DNA from: Acidovorax sp. NB1
GTDB lineage: Bacteria; Pseudomonadota; Gammaproteobacteria; Burkholderiales; Burkholderiaceae_C
Direction: 5' to 3'
DNA: 64,000 nt
Assembly (NCBI RefSeq): GCF_005405905.1
Contig: NZ_BJHU01000030.1
Coordinates: 248,001-312,000 of the forward strand
The notes under the pieces are model-generated. The model was not told the origin of the DNA, made no database searches, and saw only the letters and a list, made by a program, of their open reading frames with translations. The position numbers and the translations under genes are program-made. Below are positions 17,032 through 25,258 of this stretch, one piece after another; the first letter of the stretch is position 1; each line of letters starts with the position of its first letter.

Positions 17032-18405
17032 ATGACTACTATCAATTCAATAGCTGCCAACGCTCACCAGACAGGCGACAAGGCCCAAAACGACCATGTT
17101 TCCGCCCTCAAGTTCATCACCTGCGGCAGCGTGGATGACGGCAAGAGCACGCTGATCGGCCGCCTGCTGGTGGACAGCAAGGCCGTGCTGCAGGACCACC
17201 TGGCCGGCGTGCAGCGCCAGGGCGAGACCGACCTGGCGCTGCTGACCGACGGCCTCTCCGCCGAGCGCGAGCAAGGCATCACCATCGACGTGGCCTACCG
17301 CTACTTCGCCACCGAAGAGCGCAAGTTCATCATCGGCGACGCACCCGGCCACGAGCAGTACACCCGCAACATGGTCACGGCTGCGAGCAGCGCCGACGCC
17401 GCCGTGGTGCTGGTCGATGCGACCAAGCTCGACTGGAAAAACGCCGACCTCGCCCTGCTGCCCCAGACGCGCCGCCACAGCCTGCTGGCCCACCTGCTGC
17501 GCGTGCATTCGCTGGTGTTTGCCGTGAACAAGCTCGACGCCGTGGAAGACCCAGCACTGGCCTGGAAGCACATCCAGGGCGCGCTGCAGTCCTTCGCGCA
17601 GGCCGCAGGCATCACCGTGCGCGCCACGGTGCCCGTGTCCGCCCTCAAGGGCTGGAACGTGGTTGATGCCCACGCAGGCTGGTGCGGCTACGAAGGCCCC
17701 ACGCTGCTGCAGGTGCTCGAAGTGCTGCCCAACACGCCTGCCGACACGGCGCTGGCCCCCGCCTTCCCTGTGCAGTGGGTCGAGAAGTTCTCGTCGTCGT
17801 CCGACACCAGCCAGGGCCGCCGCGTGTTCTGGGGCCGCGTGGCTGCTGGCAGTTTTGCGCCCGGCACCGCCGTGCAGGTCTTCCCCAGCGGCCAGCTGGC
17901 CACCGTGGCCCAGGTGCTGGACCACGCCCGCCGCCCCACCGATGTGCCCGCAGGCACCAGCGCAGGCATCATCCTCGACCGCGAGGTGGACGTGTCGCGC
18001 GGCGACTGGATCCTGGCCGCGCCCACGTCAGCCACCGCGCCTGCTGCCGACGACGACTTTGGCGACACGCCCGCCGCCACCCCGGCCTGGCCCGCCAGCC
18101 GCGAGCTGCAAACCACCATCGCCTGGATGGACGACGAGCCCCTGGTCGCTGGCCGCGTGTACTGGGCGCTGCACGGCCACCGCTGGGTCAAGGCCAAGGT
18201 CAAGGCCGTGGTGCACAAACTCAACATCAACACGCTGGCCGAAGAAAACGCCACGCAGCTCGACCCCAACGCCATTGGCCATGTCCAGCTCGTGCTGCAA
18301 GAGGCCATCCCGGCCGCCGCGTTTGGCACCGCCCGCGTGCTGGGCTCGCTGATCCTGGTGGACACCGCCAGCCACAAGACCGCTGGCGCCGTGCTGGTCA
18401 ACTGA
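17032..18405 (+). CDS. cysN: Sulfate adenylyltransferase subunit 1 (GTPase)
   Basis: A 457-residue translation-factor-like GTPase whose GTP hydrolysis drives APS formation by CysD. G motifs are GSVDDGKST (about 32-40), DAPGHEQYTRNM (about 103-114) and NKLD (about 164-167); C-terminal beta-barrel domains follow. It ends without an APS kinase (CysC) domain. The first roughly 20 codons, up to about QTGDKAQN, are encoded by a copy of the 60-bp dispersed repeat and are not typical of CysN, which normally starts close to LKFITCGSVDDGKST. Last gene of the cys string before ferredoxin. Confidence 0.95.
   Translation: MTTINSIAANAHQTGDKAQNDHVSALKFITCGSVDDGKSTLIGRLLVDSKAVLQDHLAGVQRQGETDLALLTDGLSAEREQGITIDVAYRYFATEERKFIIGDAPGHEQYTRNMVTAASSADAAVVLVDATKLDWKNADLALLPQTRRHSLLAHLLRVHSLVFAVNKLDAVEDPALAWKHIQGALQSFAQAAGITVRATVPVSALKGWNVVDAHAGWCGYEGPTLLQVLEVLPNTPADTALAPAFPVQWVEKFSSSSDTSQGRRVFWGRVAAGSFAPGTAVQVFPSGQLATVAQVLDHARRPTDVPAGTSAGIILDREVDVSRGDWILAAPTSATAPAADDDFGDTPAATPAWPASRELQTTIAWMDDEPLVAGRVYWALHGHRWVKAKVKAVVHKLNINTLAEENATQLDPNAIGHVQLVLQEAIPAAAFGTARVLGSLILVDTASHKTAGAVLVN
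17035..17092. repeat. 60-bp dispersed repeat, copy J, within the cysN start
   Basis: Shows ACTATCAATTCAATAGCTGC, CAACGCTCACCAGACAGGCG and an AAGGCCCAAAA end, matching the family landmarks. It supplies the first codons of cysN. Confidence 0.7.
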
Positions 18406-18464
18406 TCCAAATCAGCACCCCAACCCCCAGTCACCCCATCAGGGTGAGGGACCCTGTAACCAAA

Positions 18465-18504
18465 GGTCGGTGAAAGCTTTTAAAATCGAGGGTTTTCACC
18501 GACC
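18465..18504. promoter_or_regulatory. Perfect 11-bp dyad flanking the fdxA promoter
   Basis: GGTCGGTGAAA (18465-18475) and TTTCACCGACC (18494-18504) are exact inverted repeats separated by 18 bp. Between them lies TTTTAAAATCG, the best -10 candidate for fdxA (TAAAAT at 18482-18487). Arm centres are 29 bp apart, close to three helical turns, so a dimeric regulator could bind both around the promoter; a hairpin would require transcription to start upstream of the left arm. Confidence 0.55.
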
Positions 18505-18519
18505 CACACAACTCCTGTC

Positions 18520-18849
18520 ATGACCCACGTCGTCTCCGAAAACTGCATCAAGTGCAAGTACACCGATTGTGTGGACGTGTGCCCCGTGGACTGCTTCCGC
18601 GAAGGCCCGAACATGCTCGTCATCGATCCTGACGAATGCATCGACTGCGCCGTCTGCATCCCCGAGTGCCCGGCCAACGCCATCTTTGCCGAAGAAGACC
18701 TGCCGGCAGACCAGATCGCCTTCATCAAGCTCAACGCTGACCTGGCCTTTGCCGACGGTTGGAAGAGCATCACCAAGCGCAAGCCCGCACTGCCCGACGC
18801 CGACGAGTGGAACGGTAAGCCCGGCAAGGTCAACGACCTGATCAAGTGA
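18520..18849 (+). CDS. fdxA: 7Fe ferredoxin (3Fe-4S / 4Fe-4S)
   Basis: A 109-residue FdxA-type ferredoxin. The cysteine arrangement [18 protein letters not shown] (9-26) and [12 protein letters not shown] (about 40-51) matches Azotobacter FdI-like proteins with one 3Fe-4S and one 4Fe-4S cluster. The C-terminal extension ([16 protein letters not shown]) is also family-typical. It follows the cys operon by 114 bp with its own promoter-like region and is followed by a ferredoxin-NADP reductase gene. It is a candidate electron carrier for CysI. Confidence 0.97.
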   Translation: MTHVVSENCIKCKYTDCVDVCPVDCFREGPNMLVIDPDECIDCAVCIPECPANAIFAEEDLPADQIAFIKLNADLAFADGWKSITKRKPALPDADEWNGKPGKVNDLIK

Positions 18850-18930
18850 CCCCCCTGAGTCGCTTCGCGCCATCCCCCAAGGGGGACGCCACCCGTGGCC
18901 TGGCAAAGCCAGTTCCACGGTGGCACTGGC
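18850..18930 (-). repeat. REP-like element (CTGGCTTTGCCAG type), copy 2
   Basis: Inverted relative to the copy at 2504-2595: CCCCCCTGAGTCGCTTCGCGC, a CCCCCAAGGGGG stem, CGCCACCCGTGGC, CTGGCAAAGCCAG and TTCCACGGTGGCAC. It begins right at the fdxA stop codon. Confidence 0.8.
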
Positions 18931-18976
18931 TTGGGGCCGCGCCAGTATCGGTCGCCGCGCGCATGGTGGCACCGGC

Positions 18977-20038
18977 ATGATTCAAGAAACCGACGCCGTC
19001 GTCATCGGCGCAGGCCCCGTGGGCCTGTTCCAAGTCTTCCAGTTGGGCCTGCAAGGCATCACCGCCTCTGTCATCGACGCCCTGCCCCATACGGGCGGCC
19101 AGTGCGTCGAGCTGTATGGCGACAAACCCATCTACGACATTCCGGGCATCCCGGTCTGCACAGGGCGCGAGCTGGCGGATCTTTTGCTGCGGCAGATCGC
19201 GCCGTTCAAGACCCAGTGGCACCTGAACACGCTGGTATCGGCCCTCATGGTGCAGCCTGACGGGCGCCTGTTGGTCGAAACACCCCAAGGCGCGAAGCTT
19301 CTGGCCCGCAGCGTGTTCATTGCTGCAGGCGTGGGCGCCTTTGTGCCGCGTACGCTCAAGGTGGACGGCATCGAGCGGTTTGCAGGCACCCAGCTGCACT
19401 ACCAGAACCTACCCGCCAGCCTGGATGTGAGCGGCCTCCATGTGGTCGTGCACGGCGGGGACGAGCCCGCTGTGGCCCGCGCCGTGGAGCTGGCCGAGCA
19501 AGGCCAGGCCGCCCGCGTGAGCCTGCTGCACCGCCGCGATGTGTTCCAGGCCCCGGATGTGCTGCTGCAGCGCCTGCAGCAACTCCGCGATGCGGGGCGC
19601 ATCCAGGTCGAGGCTGCGCAGATCACCGGCATCGACACTGCGGGCGACCGCCTCACCGCACTACAAGTCGTGAATGCGGACGGTAGCACCCGTGCCCTGG
19701 CGCTGGACGTGCTGGTGGCGGTGCTGGGCATCTCGCCCCGCCTCGGTCCCATTGCCGATTGGGGCATCGCCATGGACCGCAAACAGCTGGTGGTGGACAC
19801 CGAGTGCTTCCGCACCAGCGTGCCGGGCATCTACGCCGTGGGCGACATCAACACCTACCCCGGCAAGCGCAAGCTCATCCTGTGCGGCTTCCACGAAGCC
19901 ACACTGGCCGCCTTTGGCGCGGCTGAGGCGCTCAAGGGCGACAAGGTGGCGTTGCAATACACCACCACCAGCCCACGCCTACACCAGTTGCTGGGGGTGT
20001 CGCCGGTGCCTGCATCTGCCCCTTCCGTCGGCGCATAG
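18977..20038 (+). CDS. Ferredoxin-NADP reductase, type 2 (thioredoxin reductase-like)
   Basis: A 353-residue FAD/NAD(P) oxidoreductase of the type-2 FNR family that moves electrons between NADPH and ferredoxin or flavodoxin. It shows the FAD motif IGAGPVGLF (about 10-18), [23 protein letters not shown], the NAD(P) site [10 protein letters not shown], and the C-terminal [23 protein letters not shown]. It lacks the CxxC pair of thioredoxin reductases, as expected. The ATG at 18977 is chosen because the FAD fold starts there; the upstream open frame runs through the REP-like element. Confidence 0.93.
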   Translation: MIQETDAVVIGAGPVGLFQVFQLGLQGITASVIDALPHTGGQCVELYGDKPIYDIPGIPVCTGRELADLLLRQIAPFKTQWHLNTLVSALMVQPDGRLLVETPQGAKLLARSVFIAAGVGAFVPRTLKVDGIERFAGTQLHYQNLPASLDVSGLHVVVHGGDEPAVARAVELAEQGQAARVSLLHRRDVFQAPDVLLQRLQQLRDAGRIQVEAAQITGIDTAGDRLTALQVVNADGSTRALALDVLVAVLGISPRLGPIADWGIAMDRKQLVVDTECFRTSVPGIYAVGDINTYPGKRKLILCGFHEATLAAFGAAEALKGDKVALQYTTTSPRLHQLLGVSPVPASAPSVGA

Positions 20039-20163
20039 TCCTGGCGCGTCAGGGCAGCGCTACGTCAAGGCAGCACGGCGCGCCCACAAATAAGCACAAA
20101 ATGTCCAAAAGGCGCGCAGGCGCCCGGCACGATGCGTCTCCATCCACCCACCAGGAGCGCACC

Positions 20164-20523
20164 ATGAGCCAACAACCCCTTCAATCCATCTGGGACACCT
20201 ACACCGCGTCGTGGAAGACCGACTCGGCTGCAGACAGGGAGACCCTGTTTTCCCAGTCCCTCGACCCGGACTGCACCTACAACGACCCGCTGGCCACCGC
20301 CCAGGGCTGGAGCCAGCTCACCGCCTACATGGACGACTTCCACCGCCAGGTGCCGGGCGGCCATTTTGTGACCCACTACTTCGCCAGCCACAACCAGCAA
20401 AGCATTGCCAAATGGAACATGCTGGATGGCAGCGGACAGGTGATCGGGGAAGGCGTGAGCTATGGCCGGTACAACGACCAGAACCGGCTGGTTGCCATGA
20501 CCGGCTTTTTTGACACCCCTTGA
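20164..20523 (+). CDS. Nuclear transport factor 2 / SnoaL-like protein
   Basis: A 119-residue small alpha+beta-barrel protein of the NTF2-like superfamily, judged from the pattern IWDTYTASWKT, LDPDCTYNDPLATAQGWSQL and GQVIGEGVSYGRYN. Members are small enzymes or ligand pockets; the activity is unknown. ATG at 20164 follows CCAGGAGCGCACC, a strong ribosome binding site. Its stop is 16 bp before the AraC-type regulator, suggesting co-transcription. Confidence 0.8.
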   Translation: MSQQPLQSIWDTYTASWKTDSAADRETLFSQSLDPDCTYNDPLATAQGWSQLTAYMDDFHRQVPGGHFVTHYFASHNQQSIAKWNMLDGSGQVIGEGVSYGRYNDQNRLVAMTGFFDTP

Positions 20524-20539
20524 ACGGACGGATGCCACC

Positions 20540-21421
20540 GTGCTCTATCTCCGGCAAATCCAAGAGGGCATCGACTTCATCGAAGCCCATCTCGAATCCG
20601 ACATCCAGCTCAGCGAGGTGGCACGGGCGGCGGGGATGAGCCAGTGGCACTTCCAGCGCATCTTCAAGGCCCTGACCAACGAGACCCTCAAGACCTACAT
20701 CCGGTCACGGCGGTTCTCCCGGGCGCTGGAGCAGCTGACCAGCACGCGGCTGAGCGTGCTCGACATTGCGCTGGCGTCAGGGTACGAGACGCAGGAGAGC
20801 TTTACGCGCGCGTTCCGCGATTGTTTTCGGATCACGCCGTCGCAGTACCGCAAGATGGGCAACCGCTCGCTGTTCGTGCGCAAGATCCGGTTCGATACAA
20901 GCTACATCGCACACCTGCACCACAACATCTCCCTGGTGCCCGACATCCGGGAGCAGCCTGCCATGCAGCTGGTCGGGCTGCCCACGGACTACTACGGCAT
21001 CGACTCCGAAAAGAACAACCTGGGCCAGAAGCTGCCGCCCCTGTGGGCACAGTTCCTGCCCCGGCTGGGCGAGATCGAGCACACCGTGGTCGGGGTCTGC
21101 TATGGCGTCGTGGCGCCGGCGGGGCCCCACACCGAAGAACTGCGCTACCTGGCGTGCATCGAAGTGCAGGACCTCGGCACGCTGCCGCAGGGTATGGTGG
21201 CGATGGAAATCCCCGCATCCACCTACGCACGCTTCACCCACCGGGGCCCCGCACAGAATATCGACGCAACGGTGAACTACATCTATGCGAGCTGGCTGCT
21301 ATCGGCCGACCATGCGCACACTTTGGGGCCGGATCTGGAAATCTACGGCGCCCAGTACCACCCGACATCCGGCGACTCGGTGATGCACTACGCGATCCCC
21401 ATTGGCCGCCCCGCTCCCTGA
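20540..21421 (+). CDS. AraC-family regulator with GyrI-like effector domain
   Basis: A 293-residue protein with an N-terminal AraC DNA-binding domain (IQLSEVARAAGMSQWHFQRIF as first helix-turn-helix, LDIALASGYETQESFTRAF as the second) and a C-terminal GyrI/SOUL-like effector domain (QLVGLPTDYYGI, VAMEIPASTYARFTHRGP, LEIYGAQYHP). The architecture resembles Rob/YijO-type regulators that bind small hydrophobic ligands. I chose GTG at 20540, preceded by GGACGGA, over a TTG at 20510 that overlaps the previous gene and lacks such a site. Targets unknown; the NTF2-like gene is a candidate. Confidence 0.88.
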   Translation: MLYLRQIQEGIDFIEAHLESDIQLSEVARAAGMSQWHFQRIFKALTNETLKTYIRSRRFSRALEQLTSTRLSVLDIALASGYETQESFTRAFRDCFRITPSQYRKMGNRSLFVRKIRFDTSYIAHLHHNISLVPDIREQPAMQLVGLPTDYYGIDSEKNNLGQKLPPLWAQFLPRLGEIEHTVVGVCYGVVAPAGPHTEELRYLACIEVQDLGTLPQGMVAMEIPASTYARFTHRGPAQNIDATVNYIYASWLLSADHAHTLGPDLEIYGAQYHPTSGDSVMHYAIPIGRPAP

Positions 21422-21463
21422 GCGCCCCACTACAATGGCGCCGCGCTCCCCCAGGAGCGCCCA

Positions 21464-21549
21464 CGCTAGGGGTGTCGGGACCGGGCCACCGGAACCGACT
21501 GAGAGAGTCCCTTTGAACCTGATTGAGATCATCCTCGCGCAGGGAAGCA
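21464..21549 (+). promoter_or_regulatory. TPP riboswitch upstream of cytX
   Basis: Shows the conserved thi-box parts in order: GCTAGGGGTG, CTGAGAGAG, CCCTTTGAACCTGAT and GCGCAGGGAAGC. It binds thiamine pyrophosphate and lowers expression of the downstream gene. A TACAAT -10 candidate lies at 21431-21436, inside or just after the end of the AraC gene. 85 bp separate it from the cytX ATG. Confidence 0.95.
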
Positions 21550-21634
21550 TGTCTGTTCTGGCCAGCCTCTGAGTGATCTCGGGCCGTGCTGGCAGGCCGC
21601 CGCCCTGCTCTGTATCTGCTTACGGAGCCTTTGC

Positions 21635-22915
21635 ATGTCTTCATCTCCCGCCACGCACGCCACCAACGAAGCGCTGGCCCCCGTCTCCCCCGACCGCCGC
21701 GTCTTCCAGTGGCATGACCACGCCTCGCTCTGGTTCAGCCTGGGCGTGGGTCTGCTCGTCATGCAGGTGGGGGCGTATCTGATGCCTGCGCTGGGCACCC
21801 AAGAAGCGCTGATTGCCATCGTGGCCGGCTCCATCGTCGGCGCGGGCTTGCTGGGCTGGGTGGCCAAGCTGGGCTGCGACAGCGGCCTGGCCAGCGCGGG
21901 GCTGATGCACGCCGTGTATGGCCGCACGTTTGCCAGCCTGCCCATCATCCTGAACATCGTGCAGCTGGTGGGCTGGGGCACGTTCGAGCTGGTGGTGATG
22001 CGCGATGCCACCGTGGCCATCGGCCAGCAATCCGGCACCATGGCCGGCGCCCATTGGCCCGTGCTGGCCACACTGCTGTGGGGTGGCGTGGTGATGCTGC
22101 TGATCAGCGGATCGATGGTGCAGCTGGTGCGCAAGCTGATTGCGCACATCGCGCTGCCGCTGGTGGTGCTGTCGCTGCTGTGGCTGTCATGGCAGTTCCT
22201 GTCGCTGGCACAAACGCAAGGTTTTGAAGCGCTGTGGACGCGCCAGGGCGCGGGCGGCATGGGCGTGTTGCCCGCGCTGGACCTGGTGATTGCCATGCCG
22301 ATCTCGTGGCTGCCGCTGGTGGCCGACTACGCGCGCCATGGCAAGAACGGCGGCTCGGCACTGCGCGGCACCTGGCTGGGCTATGCGCTGGCCAACATGT
22401 GGTGCTATTCGCTCGGCGTACTGGTGGCGCTGACCTTGCCCAGCAAGGACCTGGTGCAGGCGCTGCTGCTGGCCCAGGGCGGGCTGCTTGCGCTGTCGCT
22501 GATCCTGATCGACGAGGTGGACAACGCCTATGGCGACACCTATTCGGGCGCCGTGTCGGCCCACAGTCTGCTGCCACGTTTTGGCGTGCGCGCGTGGGGC
22601 CTGCTGGTGGCCGCGCTGTGCACGGGGCTGGCGCTGGTGCTGCCCATGCACAGCCTGGAGCCGTTTTTGCTGCTGCTCAGCTCGGTGTTTGTGCCCCTCT
22701 TTGGCGTGATTTTGGGGCGCCTGGCCTTTGGCACCGATGCGCCCGCCCTGCTGGCGGCGGCGCGCAAGGTGAATGCGGCGCCCGTGGCCATCTGGCTGGC
22801 GGGCATTGCGGTGTACCACCTGGCGCCCCAGGTGCTGCCAGGTGCGGGTTCGGCCCTGCCTGCGCTGGCATTCAGCTTTGCACTGGCCTGGGCCACGCGC
22901 CCACGCGGCCAGTGA
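21635..22915 (+). CDS. cytX: Putative hydroxymethylpyrimidine transporter (cytosine permease family, CytX)
   Basis: A 426-residue inner-membrane protein of the NCS1 nucleobase transporter family with about twelve hydrophobic helices. Family cues are WFSLGVGLLVMQVGAYLMPAL, GWVAKLGCDSGLASAGLMHAVYG, ISWLPLVADYARHGKNG and LILIDEVDNAYGDTYSGAVS. The TPP riboswitch directly upstream points to uptake of the thiamine precursor HMP rather than cytosine. ACGGAG precedes the ATG. Convergent with thiD, with 59 bp between, filled by repeat copy D. Confidence 0.92.
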   Translation: MSSSPATHATNEALAPVSPDRRVFQWHDHASLWFSLGVGLLVMQVGAYLMPALGTQEALIAIVAGSIVGAGLLGWVAKLGCDSGLASAGLMHAVYGRTFASLPIILNIVQLVGWGTFELVVMRDATVAIGQQSGTMAGAHWPVLATLLWGGVVMLLISGSMVQLVRKLIAHIALPLVVLSLLWLSWQFLSLAQTQGFEALWTRQGAGGMGVLPALDLVIAMPISWLPLVADYARHGKNGGSALRGTWLGYALANMWCYSLGVLVALTLPSKDLVQALLLAQGGLLALSLILIDEVDNAYGDTYSGAVSAHSLLPRFGVRAWGLLVAALCTGLALVLPMHSLEPFLLLLSSVFVPLFGVILGRLAFGTDAPALLAAARKVNAAPVAIWLAGIAVYHLAPQVLPGAGSALPALAFSFALAWATRPRGQ

Positions 22916-22917
22916 TC

Positions 22918-22970
22918 GCTATCAATTAATGAGCTATCAGCGCTTGATGGGCAGGCGCTGAGGCTCAAAA
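22918..22970. repeat. 60-bp dispersed repeat, copy D
   Basis: CTATCAATTAATGAGCTATCAG then CGCTTGATGGGCAGGCGCTGAGG and CAAAAATAC. It fills the gap between the convergent genes cytX and thiD and its GC dyad (CGCTTG...CAGGCGC) could act as a bidirectional terminator. Confidence 0.85.
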
Positions 22971-22974
22971 ATAC

Positions 22975-23850
22975 TCAAACTTCTTCCCGCAACACCTGCT
23001 GCGCCACCGGCGCATACCCATGGTTCAACGGGCCATGGCCACGCCCGGTGGTCACATCGGCACCTGCTGCAATGGCACCCAGGATGTAGGCCCGGGCGCG
23101 TTCCACCGCCTGCGGCAGGGGCGCGCCCAGCGCCAGGTGCGACGCGATGGCCGACGACAGCGTGCAGCCGGTGCCATGGCCGTTGTGTGTGGCAATGCGT
23201 TGCGATGCGAGGCGCTGGCAGGTCCCGTCTGGCAGGGCTAGCACATCCACTACCCAGTCTCCGGGCAGGTGTCCGCCCTTGAGCAGCGCGGCCGGGGCGC
23301 CCAGCGCGCGCAGAGCCTGCGCGGCGGCGTCCAGCGCGTCCACACCGTCGATCTTGCGGCCCAGCAGCCAGCCCGCTTCATCGAGGTTGGGGGTGATCAC
23401 CTCGGCCAGCGGGAACAGCTCCTGCACCAGCACACTCACGGTTTCTGCAGCGATGAGCCGGTCGCCGCTGGTGGCCACCATCACCGGGTCCAGCACCACG
23501 TGGGGCAGCTGGTGTTTGCGGATGGCGTCGGCCACCACGCGCACCACCTCGGGCGAATGCAGCATGCCGATCTTGACGGCATCCACGCCGATGTCCTGCA
23601 CCACCGCGTCGATCTGCGCCTTGAGCATCTCGGGCGGAATGCCGTGGATGCCCGTGACGCCGCAGGTGTTCTGCGCCGTGATGGCGGTGATGGCCGTCAT
23701 GCCGTAACAGCCCAGGGCAGCAAAGGTCTTGAGGTCGGCCTGGATGCCTGCGCCGCCGCCGCTGTCGGAGCCTGCAATGGAGAGCACACGCACATAGCGG
23801 CGCGTGGAGGATGGGGACGGCGTGGAGGGCGACGGAGTCGAAGAAGTCAT
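22975..23850 (-). CDS. thiD: Hydroxymethylpyrimidine/phosphomethylpyrimidine kinase
   Basis: A 291-residue ribokinase-fold enzyme that phosphorylates HMP and HMP-P to HMP-PP for thiamine synthesis. Diagnostic segments are VLSIAGSDSGGGAGIQADLKTF, CYGMTAITAITAQNT, VVLDPVMVATSGDRL, ITPNLDEAGWLLG and the catalytic NGHGTGCTLSSAIA. A Ser/Pro/Thr-rich stretch of about 17 residues precedes the domain, longer than usual. It is on the opposite strand from the other thi genes and divergent from thiO; no riboswitch is seen on its side. Confidence 0.96.
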   Translation of the reverse strand: MTSSTPSPSTPSPSSTRRYVRVLSIAGSDSGGGAGIQADLKTFAALGCYGMTAITAITAQNTCGVTGIHGIPPEMLKAQIDAVVQDIGVDAVKIGMLHSPEVVRVVADAIRKHQLPHVVLDPVMVATSGDRLIAAETVSVLVQELFPLAEVITPNLDEAGWLLGRKIDGVDALDAAAQALRALGAPAALLKGGHLPGDWVVDVLALPDGTCQRLASQRIATHNGHGTGCTLSSAIASHLALGAPLPQAVERARAYILGAIAAGADVTTGRGHGPLNHGYAPVAQQVLREEV

Positions 23851-23925
23851 GGCAAAAATTATGGCCTATGCGCTAGCGCAAAAAGGGCGGCGCGGGCTTG
23901 TGCTGTAATTTGATTTTCCGGACGA

Positions 23926-24050
23926 AACAGGGGTGTCCCGCCAAGATGGTGTGCGACTGAGAAATACCCTGGGGCTGCGCAGAATCCTGCGTTGCGCTGC
24001 GCGCAATGGCCCCGCTACCCGATCCAGGTCATGCTGGCGTGGGGAGTTTC
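23926..24050 (+). promoter_or_regulatory. TPP riboswitch upstream of the thiO-thiS-thiG-thiE operon
   Basis: Contains ACAGGGGTGTCC, GACTGAGAAATACCC, a long GC-rich extra helix (GGCTGCGCAGAATCC through GCGCAATGGCC), ACCCGATCCAGGTCATG and CTGGCGTGGGGAGTTTCC. This is the standard TPP aptamer with an enlarged P3 arm. The gene start is 77 bp downstream, so control of either attenuation or translation is possible. Confidence 0.93.
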
Positions 24051-24127
24051 CAAGAGCGGCCCTGCCCCCGTTTTGTCCCTGGTTGCCTGCCAACACACGG
24101 ACCACTGAACCTCGGACAGACCGACTT

Positions 24128-25258
24128 ATGCCACTTCAACCCTCTTCTTTTGCCATCCTGGGCGCGGGCCTCATGGGCCGATTGCTGGCGGTGGAGCTGG
24201 CGCGCCAGGGGCACCGGGTGGACATTTATGACGCGGGCAGCCCCGCTGCCGAAGGCTCGGCCGCCACGGTGGCCGCCGCCATGCTCGCGCCCCTGGCCGA
24301 ATCGGCCATCACCGAGCCCGGCGTGGTGCGTATGGGCCACCATGCCCTGGCCCGCTGGCCGCAGCTGCTGGCGCCGCTGGCCGAGCCGGTGTTCTTTCAG
24401 CAGGCGGGCACGCTGATCGTGTGGCACCGGCAGGACGCCGCCGAAGCCCAACGCCTGACGCGCCAGCTGGAGGCCAACCAGCACACCGTGCCCGAGCTGC
24501 CCCGGCTCGAAAAGCTGGGCAGCGAGGGCCTGGCCCAGGCAGAACCCACACTGGCCCACCGTTTTGCCCAGGGCCTGTACCTGCCGGGCGAAGGCCAGCT
24601 GGACAACCGCCAGTTGCTGGCCGCGCTGGTGGTGGAGATGGAGCGGCTGGGCGTGCGCACCCACTGGCACAGCCCCCAGTCGCCCGAAGCCTTCCGCCCC
24701 GGCGCCCCCGGCCAGCCCGACTGGGTGCTGGACTGCCGGGGCCTGGGCGCCAAGAGCCAGTGGAGCGCGCTGCGCGGCGTGCGCGGCGAGGTGGCGCGCA
24801 TCCATGCGCCCGACGTGACGCTGCAGCGCCCCACACGCCTTGTGCACCCGCGCTACCCCATCTACATCGCGCCCAAACAAGACCATCTGTTCGTGATCGG
24901 CGCCACCGAGATCGAGTCGGACGACCTCTCGCCCGCCAGCGTGCGCTCCACGCTGGAGTTGCTCAGCGCCGCCTATGCCGTGCACCCCGGCTTTGCCGAG
25001 GGCCGCATCCTGGAGCTGGCCACGCAATGCCGCCCCACGCTGCCCGACAACCTGCCCGCCATCCGCCAGACGCGCCCGGGCGTGCTGGAGATCAACGGCC
25101 TGTACCGCCACGGCTTCATGATCGCGCCTGCCATGCTCGATGTAACGCTGGAAGTGCTGAACACAGGACAATCGGAGCTTTCGCAACGTTTTGACCTTGC
25201 GCTGGACCTGGCCCCTGCATGCGCGCCAGCCACCAGTGCTGCCCCGGCCCTCGCATGA
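24128..25258 (+). CDS. thiO: Glycine oxidase-type FAD enzyme of thiamine synthesis
   Basis: A 376-residue D-amino-acid-oxidase-family flavoprotein that makes dehydroglycine for the thiazole ring. The FAD motif AILGAGLMGRLLAVELARQGH starts at about residue 8; later segments are AEGSAATVAAAMLAPLAESA, LDCRGLGAKS, VRGEVARIHAP, and GLYRHGFMIAPAM near the end. It is the first gene after the riboswitch. The open frame extends 65 codons upstream through the aptamer, but homology begins at ATG 24128. It overlaps thiS by four bases (ATGA). Confidence 0.9.
   Translation: MPLQPSSFAILGAGLMGRLLAVELARQGHRVDIYDAGSPAAEGSAATVAAAMLAPLAESAITEPGVVRMGHHALARWPQLLAPLAEPVFFQQAGTLIVWHRQDAAEAQRLTRQLEANQHTVPELPRLEKLGSEGLAQAEPTLAHRFAQGLYLPGEGQLDNRQLLAALVVEMERLGVRTHWHSPQSPEAFRPGAPGQPDWVLDCRGLGAKSQWSALRGVRGEVARIHAPDVTLQRPTRLVHPRYPIYIAPKQDHLFVIGATEIESDDLSPASVRSTLELLSAAYAVHPGFAEGRILELATQCRPTLPDNLPAIRQTRPGVLEINGLYRHGFMIAPAMLDVTLEVLNTGQSELSQRFDLALDLAPACAPATSAAPALA

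Noticed and set aside
18431..18448. Terminator after cysN (TCACCC-CATCA-GGGTGA)
   Set aside because: No T-tract follows; the short stem alone is not enough to call a terminator.
20510..20539. TTG start for the AraC-type gene giving ten more residues
   Set aside because: It overlaps the preceding gene and lacks a ribosome binding site, whereas GTG 20540 has GGACGGA at good spacing.
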